DNA of 64,000 nt from Citromicrobium bathyomarinum (GCF_021021475.1 NZ_JAINWL010000003.1:62001-126000); one strand, 5' to 3'. Counted from the stretch's first letter, positions 16,646-25,607 are shown. Made by a program: numbers and translations. Notes: generated from the letters alone by a model not told the origin.

Positions 16646-17555
16646 TCGGACGCAGAAGGCCCCTCGCGGACAGCCATCCTAGAAATTGATCGAACCAGGC
16701 ATCGCTGGTCGCGCCCTTAGGCCGGAGATTGAAACCGTGCCTGCCGTGATCGTAGATGTGCAGTTCCGCGGGCACGCCGGAAGCGCGCCAAGCGACAAAG
16801 GCGCGAACGCTGTCTTCGGGCAGAAGCTCGTCGTCCGCCGCAGCTGCGATGAACGCAGGTGGCGCATCGGCTGGCACTGGATTTCGCAGTCCGCCGTAGA
16901 GCATGCCGACAAAATCGGGGCGGCTCGCCTCAGGCCAGGTGGCCAGGTCGGAAGCGATAAAGGCTCCTGCCGATAGACCGAGCATGCCAATGCGCTCCGG
17001 ATCGATGCCCCATCGCGCAGCGTGGTCTCGAACGAAGCGCACGGCACGGGCGCCATCCTCCACACCGGCTGCCTCGCCCGCAAATGCCGGGATCGCCTCC
17101 GGAGTGCCGGTTCCTGCGCGTGCCATAAGCGCGCTCATCTCATCGAGATGGACTTGCGGAATGTCTGCCGGATCGCCTGAGCTCTGAATGGTGCGATATT
17201 TCAGGACCAGCGCGGCGACCCCGTTCTCTGCCAATCTGCGAGCGATCACTGTCCCGCCCTGTTCATATCCGATGGCGACGAAGCCGCCGCCGGGCGCAAC
17301 AATCACCGCGGCGCCGTTGGCCGTCCCCTGCGCCGGGCGAAACAGCTCCAGCGTCGGATTGCTGACATTGAAGATCAGCGTTTCGTCCATTTCTTCGACG
17401 TGCACCTGCGTTTCGGGCACGCTGAGCGGGGTTATCTCTCCCTCTTCGTAGAGGGGAATCACCAATCCAGGCTCTTGTGCTGATAGGGCCGTCGAACTCG
17501 CCACTGCCATGGCGACGAACATCGCCATCGCTGCGTTTATCCTGCCGACCATCAT
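16599..17555 (-). CDS. Secreted alpha/beta-hydrolase (esterase-like)
   Basis: The product has 318 residues with a signal peptide ending near ALSAQEP. Alpha/beta-hydrolase landmarks are in order: the oxyanion loop VAPGGGFVAIG (about residue 80), nucleophile elbow GLSAGA (about 195), acid in AADDELLPEDS (about 245) and catalytic His in HGRHGFNLR (about 280). The closest families are the acetylxylan/feruloyl-esterase-like secreted hydrolases. Its ATG overlaps the stop of the upstream TonB receptor by one base (TGATG), so it is coupled to that gene. It might open or deacylate the ligand the receptor imports, for example a siderophore ester; this is inferred. The extreme C-terminus (after LLRPID) may be altered by the island junction. 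Confidence 0.85.
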   Translation of the reverse strand: MMVGRINAAMAMFVAMAVASSTALSAQEPGLVIPLYEEGEITPLSVPETQVHVEEMDETLIFNVSNPTLELFRPAQGTANGAAVIVAPGGGFVAIGYEQGGTVIARRLAENGVAALVLKYRTIQSSGDPADIPQVHLDEMSALMARAGTGTPEAIPAFAGEAAGVEDGARAVRFVRDHAARWGIDPERIGMLGLSAGAFIASDLATWPEASRPDFVGMLYGGLRNPVPADAPPAFIAAAADDELLPEDSVRAFVAWRASGVPAELHIYDHGRHGFNLRPKGATSDAWFDQFLGWLSARGLLRPIDWRLQGGPQPSQPE

Positions 17556-19670
17556 CAGATCTCCGCCTTGAGGGTGACGAAGGCCGAGCGCGGCTGATTA
17601 GGAGCGACGATGGCATCGCCAAAATAGGAGAAGGGATCGAATGCTTCGCGTCCGCCGAGATTGATGACCGACACGCCGATCGAGAAGCGACCCAGATCGT
17701 AGGACGCCTGCGCATCGATCACGGCATAGCCCGGCACCGCGATGGTGTTGGGCAAGGTGAGTTCGCGTGATGTGAAGGCGGTGATCCCGGCACCGAACGA
17801 AAGTCCGAAGAGCGGTCCATCGAGCACGCGGTAGCGAGCCGCGATGCGTCCGCTGCTTGCGGGCACGCGGGTCAGTTCATCGCCCGGAGCCGCGGCATCG
17901 TCGCGCGTGTCGGTGTAGGCGTAGCTCGCAAGTAGCGAGAATGCCCGGCTCGGCTCCCAGACCAGATCGACCTCCAGGCCGCTGGCGCGCTGCCGTCCGC
18001 TCTGGATGAAGAAACCGAGATTGTCGGGATCGGAAATGGTTACGTTCTCGCGAACCTGGCGGAAGGCGGCGATGGTGCCGGACACGCCTGCATCGGGAAG
18101 CGCCAGTTTGACCCCACCTTCGATATTGTTCGAGGTTTCGGGCCGCGGGCTGTCGAAGCCGAGGAACCCGAATGGTGCCCGGAAGGCGGTGACATAGCCG
18201 GCGTAAAGGGCGACGCCCGGAACGACATCGAGCGTCGCGCCGATACGCGGAGAGAGGCGCGTATAGGTGGAATTATTGTCCACCCCGATATTGCTGTCCT
18301 CGATGAACTTGAGCGACGTGAGCCGCACGCCGCCTGTGAGGTTCAGCGGGCCGTAGGTCGCCTGGTCCTGCAGATAGACCGCGAATGTCTCGAACCGGTC
18401 GTCGGTGAAGGAATTTACCGGAACCTGCGGCGTATAAGTCAATTCGTAGGCCGGATCGGCTAGGTTGATCGTCCCCGAAGGCGTGTTGCTGACGAACAGG
18501 CCCATCGCACTGTAGAAGCTCGTCCAGTCATAGCTCGCGCCCAGCAGGAGCGTGTGTTCTCCGCCGAGAGCTTGGGTGCGCAGCATCAGGTTCGCGTCGA
18601 AAGTCGCTTCCTTCGTGCGTGTATCCATCGTTACCGGGGCGACTGGGTAGACCGTGGGGGTCGCCGGATCGGCCGGAAAGAAGGAGGGCGAGACGAAGCT
18701 GCCGAACTCGTCGATCTCGCCGGAGTAATAGCGTCCGGTCACATTCAGGACGAGACCATCCGAAAAGGCGTGCCGCAGGCTGGCGGTGCCCATCCGGTTG
18801 TCGTTCTCGGTCCGCGGCTGCCCTATGGGCGCGCCGGGAAAGGCATGGCGATGGATCTCGCCCGCGAGGGCCTGACCTGCGGGAATGCCGGAATATTCCA
18901 GACTGCTTCGATGGTTCAACTGGCCTTGCAACAGCAGCTCGGTGTTTGGTCCGGGCCGGAACGCAATGCTGGGCTGCACCGACCAGCGCTCTCCATCGGC
19001 AAGATCGATCCAGCTGTCATTGCTCTGGTATTCACCGACGATCCGCGCGGCGACATCACCGCCGAGCGGCAGATTGAGTTCGCCATAGGGATTGATCGTA
19101 GAAAAGCTGCCGGCTCGCAGCGCGACATATCCGCCCATCTCGCCGTCAGGTCGCGCGGTGACGACATTGATCAGCCCGCCGAGCGGCGTTCCCAGGCCGC
19201 CTCCATACAAGGTCGCCGTCGGCCCCTTGAGCACTTCGATCCGGCGGACACCGACCAGGCTGCTGGGGTCATAGGCCTGCTGGTTTCCGGCAAAGATCGG
19301 CAAGCCGTCGAGATAGACTTCCGCCGGGAAGCCGCGCACGATCGGCGGGATGAACACGTTCTCTTCGGACCGGGTCGGTGTCACCCCGGACACGTTGACC
19401 AGCGCCTCGTTCAATTGGCGGCGATCCTGCTCCTTCAGCAACGTGTCGGTTATGACTTGAACCGATTGCGGAACCTTGATGAGCGGTGTGTCGGCGCGCG
19501 GATGCGGACGACGAAGGCGCGGCATATCCCTCTCGCTCTCCCGTTACGACGATGGTCTCGGCAAGCCAGCTGCCGGTCTGTCCCTTGCTGTCTTCCGCGA
19601 CATCCTGCGCAAACGCAGGCGCAGCCAGAACGCTGGTGGCGAGAAGCGATGCGGCGATGGTGATTCTCAT
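17555..19670 (-). pseudogene. TonB-dependent siderophore-type receptor, frameshifted near N-terminus
   Basis: The gene starts at ATG 19670 with signal peptide MRITIAASLLATSVLAAPAF and a TonB box (ETIVVTGERE). It then loses frame at about 19494-19506. The rest continues in another frame from ADTPLIKVPQSVQVITDTLL and is complete: plug domain (PPIVRGFPAEVYLDGLPIF, RIEVLKGPTATLYGGG), barrel, and final strand VTLKAEI. Total length 2116 nt is one more than a multiple of three, so one extra or two missing bases explain it. An ATG at 19525 opens the downstream frame but would give a protein without export signal or TonB box. The intact version would be about 705 residues of the FhuA/FpvA-like class. 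Within a copper-related operon its ligand is unclear. Either a true inactivation or a sequence error. Confidence 0.8.
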
Positions 19671-19689
19671 CTGAACTTGTCTTTCCTGT

Positions 19690-20346
19690 TCAGCCGACCA
19701 GCCGCTCGAGCTTGGCGAGCGAGGTTTCCGGGCTTTCGTGGTAATCGATGATGGACTGGAGCTTGCCGTCGGCATCCATCAGGTAGACGGCGGCGGTGTG
19801 GTCGATGGTGTAGTCGCCGCCTTCGACCGGCACCTTCTGGTAGAAGGCGTGGTAGGCGTCTGTGGCCTTGGCGATGGCCTCGCCCGATCCGGTCAGGCCG
19901 ATGATCGGCGTGCCGAAAAGATCGACATAGCGCCCGATGTCCTCGGGGCTGTCGTATCCGGGATCGACCGAGACAAAGACGATTTGGAACTTGTCGCCGT
20001 CCTCGCCCATCCGCGTGCGCAGCTGGGCCAGGCGCGACAGGGTTGTCGGGCACACGTCCGGACAGCGGGTGAAGCCGAAGAAGATCGCGAACGGCTTTCC
20101 CGAAAGCGTTTGGTCGGTGACCGTGGAGCCGTCCGGCGCCGTCAGCGAGAATGCGCCACCGACCGTGTCGCCGTAGTCGGTCGGCTCGCCAGGACCATTG
20201 TGCCGGTCTGGGCCGAAGAACGCGAACAAGCCGACCCCTGCGACAAGCGCGACCAGCATCCAAACGACCATCCGGAAGGTCTTCAAACCTGCTGCGCGCT
20301 CTTGCGGGGTCTGCTCTTCCTCGAGTTCGGGAAACGGATCAGTCAT
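19690..20346 (-). CDS. SCO1/SenC-family copper chaperone / thiol reductase
   Basis: The product has 218 residues from ATG 20346, which has GGGAGG 5-6 bases upstream. One N-terminal membrane anchor (MVVWMLVALVAGVGLFAFF, about residues 26-44) is followed by a periplasmic thioredoxin fold. The copper site is complete: CPDVC in GFTRCPDVCPTTL, and the distal His in YTIDHTAAVYLMD. SCO proteins deliver copper to the CuA centre of cytochrome oxidase or handle periplasmic copper redox. The start overlaps the PCuAC stop by 8 bases, and the TonB receptor starts 20 bases downstream. All lie in one minus-strand operon. Confidence 0.94.
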   Translation of the reverse strand: MTDPFPELEEEQTPQERAAGLKTFRMVVWMLVALVAGVGLFAFFGPDRHNGPGEPTDYGDTVGGAFSLTAPDGSTVTDQTLSGKPFAIFFGFTRCPDVCPTTLSRLAQLRTRMGEDGDKFQIVFVSVDPGYDSPEDIGRYVDLFGTPIIGLTGSGEAIAKATDAYHAFYQKVPVEGGDYTIDHTAAVYLMDADGKLQSIIDYHESPETSLAKLERLVG

Positions 20347-20854
20347 TGCTGCCTCCCGCCGCGTCCGGCCCCTGCGACCCAACCGGCTCGACAACGAGTT
20401 CCACCTCGACCGGACCAGCCTTCTCGAAGTTGAACGTCAGCGGAACGGTCTCACCCTGCCCCAGCGGCTGCGAGAGCTGCATCAGCATGATGTGAAAGCT
20501 GCCCGGCTTGAGCGTGACGGAGCCGCCAGCGGGCACTTCCAGTCCGTCCTCGAGCTGGCGCATGCGCATCACGCCATCGGTCATGTCGACCGTGTGGACC
20601 TGCACCTCGCCCGCCACCGGGGTCGATCCGCCGGTCAGGCGGTCGGCACCCGTGCCGCTGTTGTTAATGGTCATGAAGGCACCGCCTGCGTCCTGGCCAA
20701 AGGCGGTTTCGCGCGACCATTGACCGGTGATGGCAATCTGGCTGGTGGCAGTTTCAGCCTCTGTCGGCGCTTCCGTTTCGGGTGCGGAATTGCAGGCCGA
20801 CAGCAGGACTGAGCCGGCGAGGGCCGTGGCGGCGAGAATGATCCGGATAGTCAT
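20339..20854 (-). CDS. PCu(A)C-type periplasmic copper chaperone lipoprotein
   Basis: The product has 171 residues. ATG 20854 is chosen because it gives a clean lipoprotein signal (MTIRIILAATALAGSVLLSA then Cys) and has GGAG 9 bases upstream. The copper(I) motif of the family is present: VHTVDMTDGVMRM supplies the His and Met ligands, and SFHIMLMQL supplies the second His-x-Met. PCuAC passes copper to SCO or CuA-type oxidases, and the gene overlaps the SCO gene directly downstream. The stop of a short upstream coding frame overlaps its ATG. A longer in-frame reading back to 21022 exists but is better explained as a frameshifted separate gene. Confidence 0.92.
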   Translation of the reverse strand: MTIRIILAATALAGSVLLSACNSAPETEAPTEAETATSQIAITGQWSRETAFGQDAGGAFMTINNSGTGADRLTGGSTPVAGEVQVHTVDMTDGVMRMRQLEDGLEVPAGGSVTLKPGSFHIMLMQLSQPLGQGETVPLTFNFEKAGPVEVELVVEPVGSQGPDAAGGSND

Positions 20855-21022
20855 CAGGTAGTCTCCGTATTGCGTGTGCAGCCGCAGCCCCCGCCGGCAC
20901 GGGTGGCGGTCTGCTCGTGCGGCAAAATCGGCGGCGATCAGGATCGCAATCGCTCCCCATGCCAGCCAGCGGATACGCATCAGCAATCGTGCCTGGCGAT
21001 TGTTCAGGGTCGCATGCATCAT
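20854..21022 (-). pseudogene. Small membrane/Cys-rich protein, apparent frameshift
   Basis: ATG 21022 has an excellent ribosome binding site (GGGGAGG, 7 bases away) and overlaps the upstream stop (ATGA). The first 36 residues hold one membrane helix (IRWLAWGAIAILIAADFA). In the starting frame the sequence then runs into the PCuAC gene. In the +1 frame the end reads HEQTATRAGGGCGCTRNTET and stops exactly on the PCuAC start (TGATG). The Cys-rich end and the coupling at both ends argue that the second frame is the true C-terminus and that one base is gained or two lost near 20940. The intact protein would be about 56 residues, perhaps metal-binding. No family recognised. Confidence 0.45.
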
Positions 21023-21527
21023 GTGTGAACCTCCCCGAGCCGGCGGGCGATCAGCGGGGCGATCGCGCGCTTCTCTTCGAGGCTAAGGCAGCGCCCGATC
21101 TCGATCCGGTGCCACTGGGTCTCCAGAAAAGCCGCAGGCGGGACGGGACGGCCTCATCCTGAACAAGGCGCGTTACCCGTGCAGGCAGATCGACAGGATC
21201 GCCGCGATTGCTGGTCCAGAGCAGCCGGTTGTCCTCAATCGCCAGCCATTCTGCAGCGGGCTGCGAACGCTGATGCCATTCGATGGCGCCGACCAGCAGC
21301 GCCATGGTGCCGAGCGCGAACATTGGAAGCAGCATGTTGCCCTTGATTACGGGCAGGATCGCCATGGCGATGAACAGGCCGATGAGCACAGTGAAAGTGA
21401 CGCGCGCTTCATGGGAAAGCTGCGATCGGTTTTCCCGCAAATGCAGGAACAGCCCCGCCTTGGGCGCGGACCGGACGGATTCCTCCGCCACAAGCTGCCC
21501 GCTAGGGCAGCTGAGAATCGAATACAT
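21019..21527 (-). pseudogene. DUF2244 membrane protein, frameshifted near C-terminus
   Basis: Starting at ATG 21527, the protein carries two membrane helices (about residues 46-85) and a conserved cytoplasmic end typical of DUF2244 proteins, which often sit near cytochrome oxidase assembly genes. The reading frame breaks at about 21125: the open frame gives RLFWRPSGTGSRSGAA, while the next frame gives LETQWHRIEIGRCLSLEEKR, the expected family C-terminus, ending TGA 21019-21021. Restoring one base (TTCTGG to TTCCTGG) rejoins them. Total length 509 nt fits a 1-nt deletion. The restored stop overlaps the next ATG (ATGA), which supports the repaired frame as ancestral. Confidence 0.7.
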
Positions 21528-21600
21528 GGTGAAACTCCGACAGACCGGAGCGCGCGACTAGGGCGCGAGCCGGTGGGGCCGACAAATCAGGGTTGGATTG

Positions 21601-22011
21601 TCAGGCTACTGCCGGTGGCCCGCGCAATGGCGGGCGGAGGTGGGAAAACTGCCGGCACGGCAGGCGGCGCACAGGCGCAAGGCCGAGCACGAGGATGAAG
21701 GCAACAGCCAGCGCCAGCAGGAATGCATCGGCACCACCCACAGCGACCTTGGCGAGACCCGAAAAGGCGCAGTGTTCGCCGTTTTTCGCCCCATCGTGAT
21801 GTTCGCTGCCCCGTTCCTTGGCGGGGATTACTATCTCCATGGTCTTGAGACCATCGGACGCATCGGAGCAGACCGTCACAGTCAGCACGGTATCTGGCGA
21901 TGCCGAGACCATGAAGCCGGACGGGATTGCTGCCTTGATGCAGAATGCCAGCACGAGCAGCGCCAGCGCAAAGTGGCGGTGATCTCGAATCAAGGCGCGC
22001 AAGGGTTGCAT
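21601..22011 (-). CDS. DUF2946-family membrane protein, copper-operon associated
   Basis: The product has 136 residues from ATG 22011. A helix (HFALALLVLAFCIKAAIP) leads into the conserved PSGFMVS segment. A strand follows with TVCSD, then a polar loop with GEHCAFSG. A second helix (ADAFLLALAVAFILVLGL) is followed by RRLPCRQFSHLRPPLRGPPA at the C-terminus. This layout of two helices, paired Cys and a terminal RPPLRGPP is the DUF2946 pattern, found in copper and TonB clusters of proteobacteria. It probably heads the minus-strand copper operon. Function is not established. The start is uncertain, because the frame is open upstream and no strong ribosome binding site is seen. Confidence 0.75.
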   Translation of the reverse strand: MQPLRALIRDHRHFALALLVLAFCIKAAIPSGFMVSASPDTVLTVTVCSDASDGLKTMEIVIPAKERGSEHHDGAKNGEHCAFSGLAKVAVGGADAFLLALAVAFILVLGLAPVRRLPCRQFSHLRPPLRGPPAVA

Positions 22012-22249
22012 TTCTGCGAGCGCCTTAGACACGAGCTTCGCGTTTGTCAGCCGGCTATGCGTGGAGCTTATTCCGGCGTCATGCACCGGCCGCCAGTGAA
22101 TGTCCGCTTTCGGCGCGAGCAAGAGCTGTTCGAAGACCGCTATGGGGCACCATGCTGACCGGCAGAGAATGGGCTGCTAGCGGAATGTCTGTTTTGAAGC
22201 GTGGATCCCTACGAAGCAGACTTTCTGCACAAGCCGCCTCCGACATTCG
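22012..22249. repeat. Intergenic region with AATGTCCGCTTTC-type repeat units
   Basis: Between DUF2946 and arsH lies 238 bp without a convincing gene. It contains AATGTCCGCTTTCGG at about 22097 and a second, degenerate unit AATGTCTGTTTTGAAGCG at about 22183. I recall AATGTCCGCTTT...GCGGACATT elements as frequent intergenic repeats in sphingomonads. The unit may be a decayed mobile or REP-like element at the boundary between the copper and arsenic operons. Confidence 0.35.
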
Positions 22250-22990
22250 TCAGTCTGCTGCTAATCCGGCTTTCTCGACGTGCGTTTCTACTGGCAAACC
22301 CTTGTCCACGCGTTCGGAATACCGATCGACCAGTTGATCTGCATGCGGCCGCAGGAGGACGGTGAAGCGGACCAGTTCCTCCATCACGTCGACGATGCGG
22401 TCATAATAGGCAGACGGCTTCATCCGCCCGGCTTCGTCGAATTCCTCGTAGGCCTCGGCTACCGAGGATTGGTTGGGGATGGTGAACATGCGCATCCAGC
22501 GCCCCAGCACGCGCAGCGTATTGATCGTGTTGAAGCTCTGCGAACCGGCACATACCTGCATCACGGCCAGCGTGCGTCCCTGTGTCGGGCGCAGGCCTTT
22601 GTAGGCCAGTGGCAGGTGGTCGATCTGCGCCTTCATGATCCCGGTCATCTGGCCGTGCCGCTCGGGACTGCACCACACCTGCGCTTCCGACCACAGCGAA
22701 TGCTCGCGCAGCTCATGAACGGCGGGATGATCGTCGTCTTTCACCTGATCCGGTAGCGGCAGGTCGGATGGGTCGAAGATCCGCGTCTCACAGCCGAGCA
22801 ACTGCAACAGGCGCGCCGCTTCCTCCACCGCCAACCGCGAAAAGGATCGCTCCCGCAGCGAGCCATAGAGCAGCAGGATGCGCGGCGGCGGGTCCATGGT
22901 GCCGAGACCCAGTGCTGGATTGCGATGGAGATACTCGGCACGCAGCGCGGGCAGATGATCGGGATCGGACAGGGTGCGAAGGCGGGACAT
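22250..22990 (-). CDS. arsH: ArsH NADPH-dependent FMN reductase (organoarsenical oxidase)
   Basis: The product has 246 residues, normal for ArsH. It has a flavodoxin-like fold with the FMN phosphate loop [20 protein letters not shown] at about residues 42-60. The ArsH-specific segments [20 protein letters not shown] and [19 protein letters not shown] follow. ArsH oxidises trivalent methylated arsenicals and also reduces dyes and quinones. It is the last gene of the minus-strand arsenic operon, 15 bases after acr3. Confidence 0.96.
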   Translation of the reverse strand: MSRLRTLSDPDHLPALRAEYLHRNPALGLGTMDPPPRILLLYGSLRERSFSRLAVEEAARLLQLLGCETRIFDPSDLPLPDQVKDDDHPAVHELREHSLWSEAQVWCSPERHGQMTGIMKAQIDHLPLAYKGLRPTQGRTLAVMQVCAGSQSFNTINTLRVLGRWMRMFTIPNQSSVAEAYEEFDEAGRMKPSAYYDRIVDVMEELVRFTVLLRPHADQLVDRYSERVDKGLPVETHVEKAGLAAD

Positions 22991-23005
22991 AAGGCTCGGT
23001 TTGTC

Positions 23006-24076
23006 TCAGGACTGGGGGAAGCGATCGCGCGTGCGGTTGGCGAAGGCCACCAGCGACAGCATCACCGGGACTTCCACCAGCACTCCGACGACGGTCGCCA
23101 GTGCTGCGCCGCTCGTCAGCCCGAACAGGCCGATGGCAACGGCCACCGCCAGCTCGAAGAAGTTGGATGTGCCGATTAGCGCGCAGGGCGCGGCTATGTC
23201 GTGCGGCACTTTCCACGCCTTGGCAGCAGCATAGGCGAAGGCGAAAATCCCGTAGGACTGGATGATGATCGGAATGGCGATGAGCAAGATCAGCAGCGGG
23301 TTGGACAGGATGGTGCTTGCCTGGAAGGCGAACAACAGCACGACGGTCGCCAGCAGGCCGATGATCGACCAAGGCTTGAGCCGCGCAGTGAAGGCATCGA
23401 CCGCCGCCTCGTCCCCATCGTGCGAGCGAATGACCTGCCGTCTGGCGATCGCCCCTGCCACCAGCGGAATGACGACATAGAGCACGACCGAGAGGAGCAG
23501 CGTCTCCCACGGCACAACGATATCGGTCACGCCCAGCAGCAGCGCCACGATGGGCGCAAAGGCGAAGATCATGACGAGGTCGTTCACCGACACTTGCACC
23601 AGCGTGTAGGCCGGATCGCCCCGCGTCAGCTGCGACCAGACGAACACCGTGGCGGTGCAAGGTGCTGCGCCCAGGATGATGAGCCCGGCGATATACTGGT
23701 CTGCATCGCTTTCCGACATCAGCCCGGCATAGAGGAAATCGAAGAACAGCACCGCCAGCGCCGCCATCGTGAACGGCTTGACCAGCCAGTTGACGACCAG
23801 CGTGATGATAAGCCCTTTGGGCTTGCGACCGACGTCCTTGATGCTCGAAAAGTCGACGCCAACCATCATCGGGAAGATCATCGCCCAGATCAGCACCGCG
23901 ACCACCAGGTTGACCGAGGCGTATTCCAGGCCGGCCAGGACACCGACCGCCTCCGGGGCGATCAGGCCCAGGCCGAGGCCCGCCAGGATTGCGAGAAGCA
24001 CCCATAGCGACAGGAACCGCTCGAAAGTGCCGAGCGGGGATGCCGCCGGAGCGGGGTCTGCGGTAGTCTGGTTCAT
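23006..24076 (-). CDS. acr3: Arsenite efflux permease, ACR3 family
   Basis: The product is 356 residues with about ten membrane helices, the BART-superfamily fold of ACR3. The signature around the conserved Cys is present: [36 protein letters not shown], near the C-terminus, is the second conserved half. It exports arsenite produced by the two upstream reductases. It sits between arsC (21-base gap) and arsH. It is often annotated arsB, but it is unrelated to the E. coli ArsB family. Confidence 0.96.
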   Translation of the reverse strand: MNQTTADPAPAASPLGTFERFLSLWVLLAILAGLGLGLIAPEAVGVLAGLEYASVNLVVAVLIWAMIFPMMVGVDFSSIKDVGRKPKGLIITLVVNWLVKPFTMAALAVLFFDFLYAGLMSESDADQYIAGLIILGAAPCTATVFVWSQLTRGDPAYTLVQVSVNDLVMIFAFAPIVALLLGVTDIVVPWETLLLSVVLYVVIPLVAGAIARRQVIRSHDGDEAAVDAFTARLKPWSIIGLLATVVLLFAFQASTILSNPLLILLIAIPIIIQSYGIFAFAYAAAKAWKVPHDIAAPCALIGTSNFFELAVAVAIGLFGLTSGAALATVVGVLVEVPVMLSLVAFANRTRDRFPQS

Positions 24077-24097
24077 CCTGCCTGTCCTGTTACCCGG

Positions 24098-24526
24098 TCA
24101 GCGCACGCGCGCGCCGTCGGCGTCGACCACCTGTTCGCCGTATTCCTTGGCGAACGCCCCTCGCTGCTCGGCAGGGATCAGATCGAGCACCTCTTCCGAC
24201 GGGCGGCAAAGCTTGACGCCGAGCGGCGAAACCACCAGCGGCCGGTTGATCAGGATCGGATGCTCCATCATCGCGTCGATCAGTTGCTCGTCCGACAGGG
24301 CCGGATTGTCGAGACCGAGTTCGGCGAACGGCGTGCCTTTCTCACGCAGCAGCTCGCGAGGGGTGATGCCGGCCCGCGCGATCAGGCTTTCGAGCATTCC
24401 GCGCGATGGTGGCGTCTTGAGGTATTCGACCACGTGCGGTTCGATCCCGGCATTGCGGATCATGGCGAGCGCGTTGCGCGAGGTCCCGCACTCGGGATTG
24501 TGGTAGATGACGATGTCGGAGGTCAT
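24098..24526 (-). CDS. arsC: Arsenate reductase, glutaredoxin-coupled type
   Basis: The product has 142 residues. It starts MTSDIVIYHNPECGTSRN, with the catalytic Cys in CGTSRN, and carries the substrate-binding Arg residues in the INRPLVVSPLGVKLCRPSEEV region. This is the E. coli plasmid R773-type ArsC, which uses glutathione and glutaredoxin to reduce arsenate. Its start overlaps the stop of the upstream low-molecular-weight-phosphatase-type reductase by four bases (ATGA). Two unrelated arsenate reductases therefore stand in series in one operon. Confidence 0.95.
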   Translation of the reverse strand: MTSDIVIYHNPECGTSRNALAMIRNAGIEPHVVEYLKTPPSRGMLESLIARAGITPRELLREKGTPFAELGLDNPALSDEQLIDAMMEHPILINRPLVVSPLGVKLCRPSEEVLDLIPAEQRGAFAKEYGEQVVDADGARVR

Positions 24527-25056
24527 TGGGCGTCCGCGTCTTTGGCCTGTGCCTTGATGCTGGCGCCTTCCTCGCGCCCGATCTCGGCGAGTTTGCTGCG
24601 CATTGACATCTCGTCGATAGTCTTGATCGGCAGCATCAGGAACAGTTCGATCCGGCGCTTGAGATAGCTCAAGGCATCGAGGAACGCCTTACGCTGTCCC
24701 TCTCCTTCGACGGCCGCAGGGTCTTCGACACCCCAGTGGGCGGTGATAGGCTTGCCTGGAAAGACGGGGCAGCTCTCGCCAGCGGCATTGTCGCACACCG
24801 TGAAGATGAAATCGAACTCGGGCGCGCCGGGCTTCGTGAATTCATCCCAGCTTTTCGAGTGCAGGCCATCGGCCGGATAGCCGAAATTGCCCAGCACTTC
24901 GATCGCCATCGGATGCACATCGCCCTTTGGCTGACTACCGGCGCTGCAAGCGGCAAACCGGCCTTCGCCCATCTTGTTCATCAGCGCTTCGCCCAGAATC
25001 GAACGCGCCGAATTCCCGGTGCAGAGAAACAGGACGTTGTAGACCTTGTCAGACAT
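24523..25056 (-). CDS. arsC: Arsenate reductase, low-molecular-weight phosphatase type
   Basis: The product has 177 residues. The phosphatase P-loop CTGNSARS lies near residue 12. FDFIFTVCDNAAGESCPVFP carries the second and third redox Cys typical of thioredoxin-coupled ArsC enzymes. HWGVEDPAA follows, with the general-acid Asp. The C-terminal extension (about 35 residues, Lys/Ala-rich) is longer than in the S. aureus enzyme and resembles proteobacterial ArsC/Arr2-like proteins. It is the first structural gene after arsR. Confidence 0.94.
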   Translation of the reverse strand: MSDKVYNVLFLCTGNSARSILGEALMNKMGEGRFAACSAGSQPKGDVHPMAIEVLGNFGYPADGLHSKSWDEFTKPGAPEFDFIFTVCDNAAGESCPVFPGKPITAHWGVEDPAAVEGEGQRKAFLDALSYLKRRIELFLMLPIKTIDEMSMRSKLAEIGREEGASIKAQAKDADAQ

Positions 25057-25086
25057 CGGAACCTCGAAATGAGCTGTGGTTGACGA

Positions 25087-25428
25087 TCAGGGCATACAGG
25101 CAGAAATTTCGGAGAAATCGGCGCAGAGCAGCGGATCCCCCTGGCAGCAATCTTCCATCAGAAAGGCGAGCAGCTGCCGCATGCCGGCGTAATCTGCGCG
25201 GTAGCGGATCACCCGGCTCTCGCGCTGCGATGTCGCAAGGCCTGCTCGCTCGAGATTTGCAAGGTGATGCGACATCGTGGAGGCGGGAACCCCGCAACCC
25301 TGTGCAATCTCGCCCGCCATCAAACCGTCGGGCCCCACCTTCACGAGCATGCGGAAGACCGACAATCGCGTTTCGTGCCCGAGGGCCTGCAGAGCATCGA
25401 CGGCCCAGATCTGATCGCCCTGTGTGAT
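25087..25428 (-). CDS. arsR: ArsR-family arsenic repressor, start codon uncertain
   Basis: A winged-helix repressor of about 113 residues. Conserved parts are WAVDALQALGHETRLSVFRM (helix 1-2), a recognition helix in GVPASTMSHHLANLERAGL, and a wing with RESRVIRYRAD. The metalloid-binding site is at the C-terminus, CCQGDPLLC, as in the Acidithiobacillus type rather than the helix-3 CxC type. No ATG, GTG or TTG lies upstream of helix 1. The first standard start (TTG 25365) would remove helix 1. GGAG stands 6 bases before ATC at 25428, where an ATG would be expected. I place the start there as the likeliest ancestral position; a mutated or non-canonical start is possible. It heads the ars operon. 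Confidence 0.75.
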   Translation of the reverse strand: MTQGDQIWAVDALQALGHETRLSVFRMLVKVGPDGLMAGEIAQGCGVPASTMSHHLANLERAGLATSQRESRVIRYRADYAGMRQLLAFLMEDCCQGDPLLCADFSEISACMP

Positions 25429-25607
25429 ACGAATCTCCGGTTGCTTTGAACGTGTTCTAAAGCGCCTGCGAACCAGCGCAATCGATAATTCGAGAATAAT
25501 CGAATTTACGGATTTCTGGTCGGTATCCTGTCCGGTAGAAAAACAGTTGCTTGCCGGAATTTGCGTGTATTTAGGGCGGCAGCCTCGTCCTTTAAGGTTG
25601 ATAGATT

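Noticed and set aside
22044-22337. Plus-strand open frame between the copper and arsenic operons
   Set aside because: Composition is that of random translation over a repeat-like region; it runs into arsH on the opposite strand and has no ribosome binding site.
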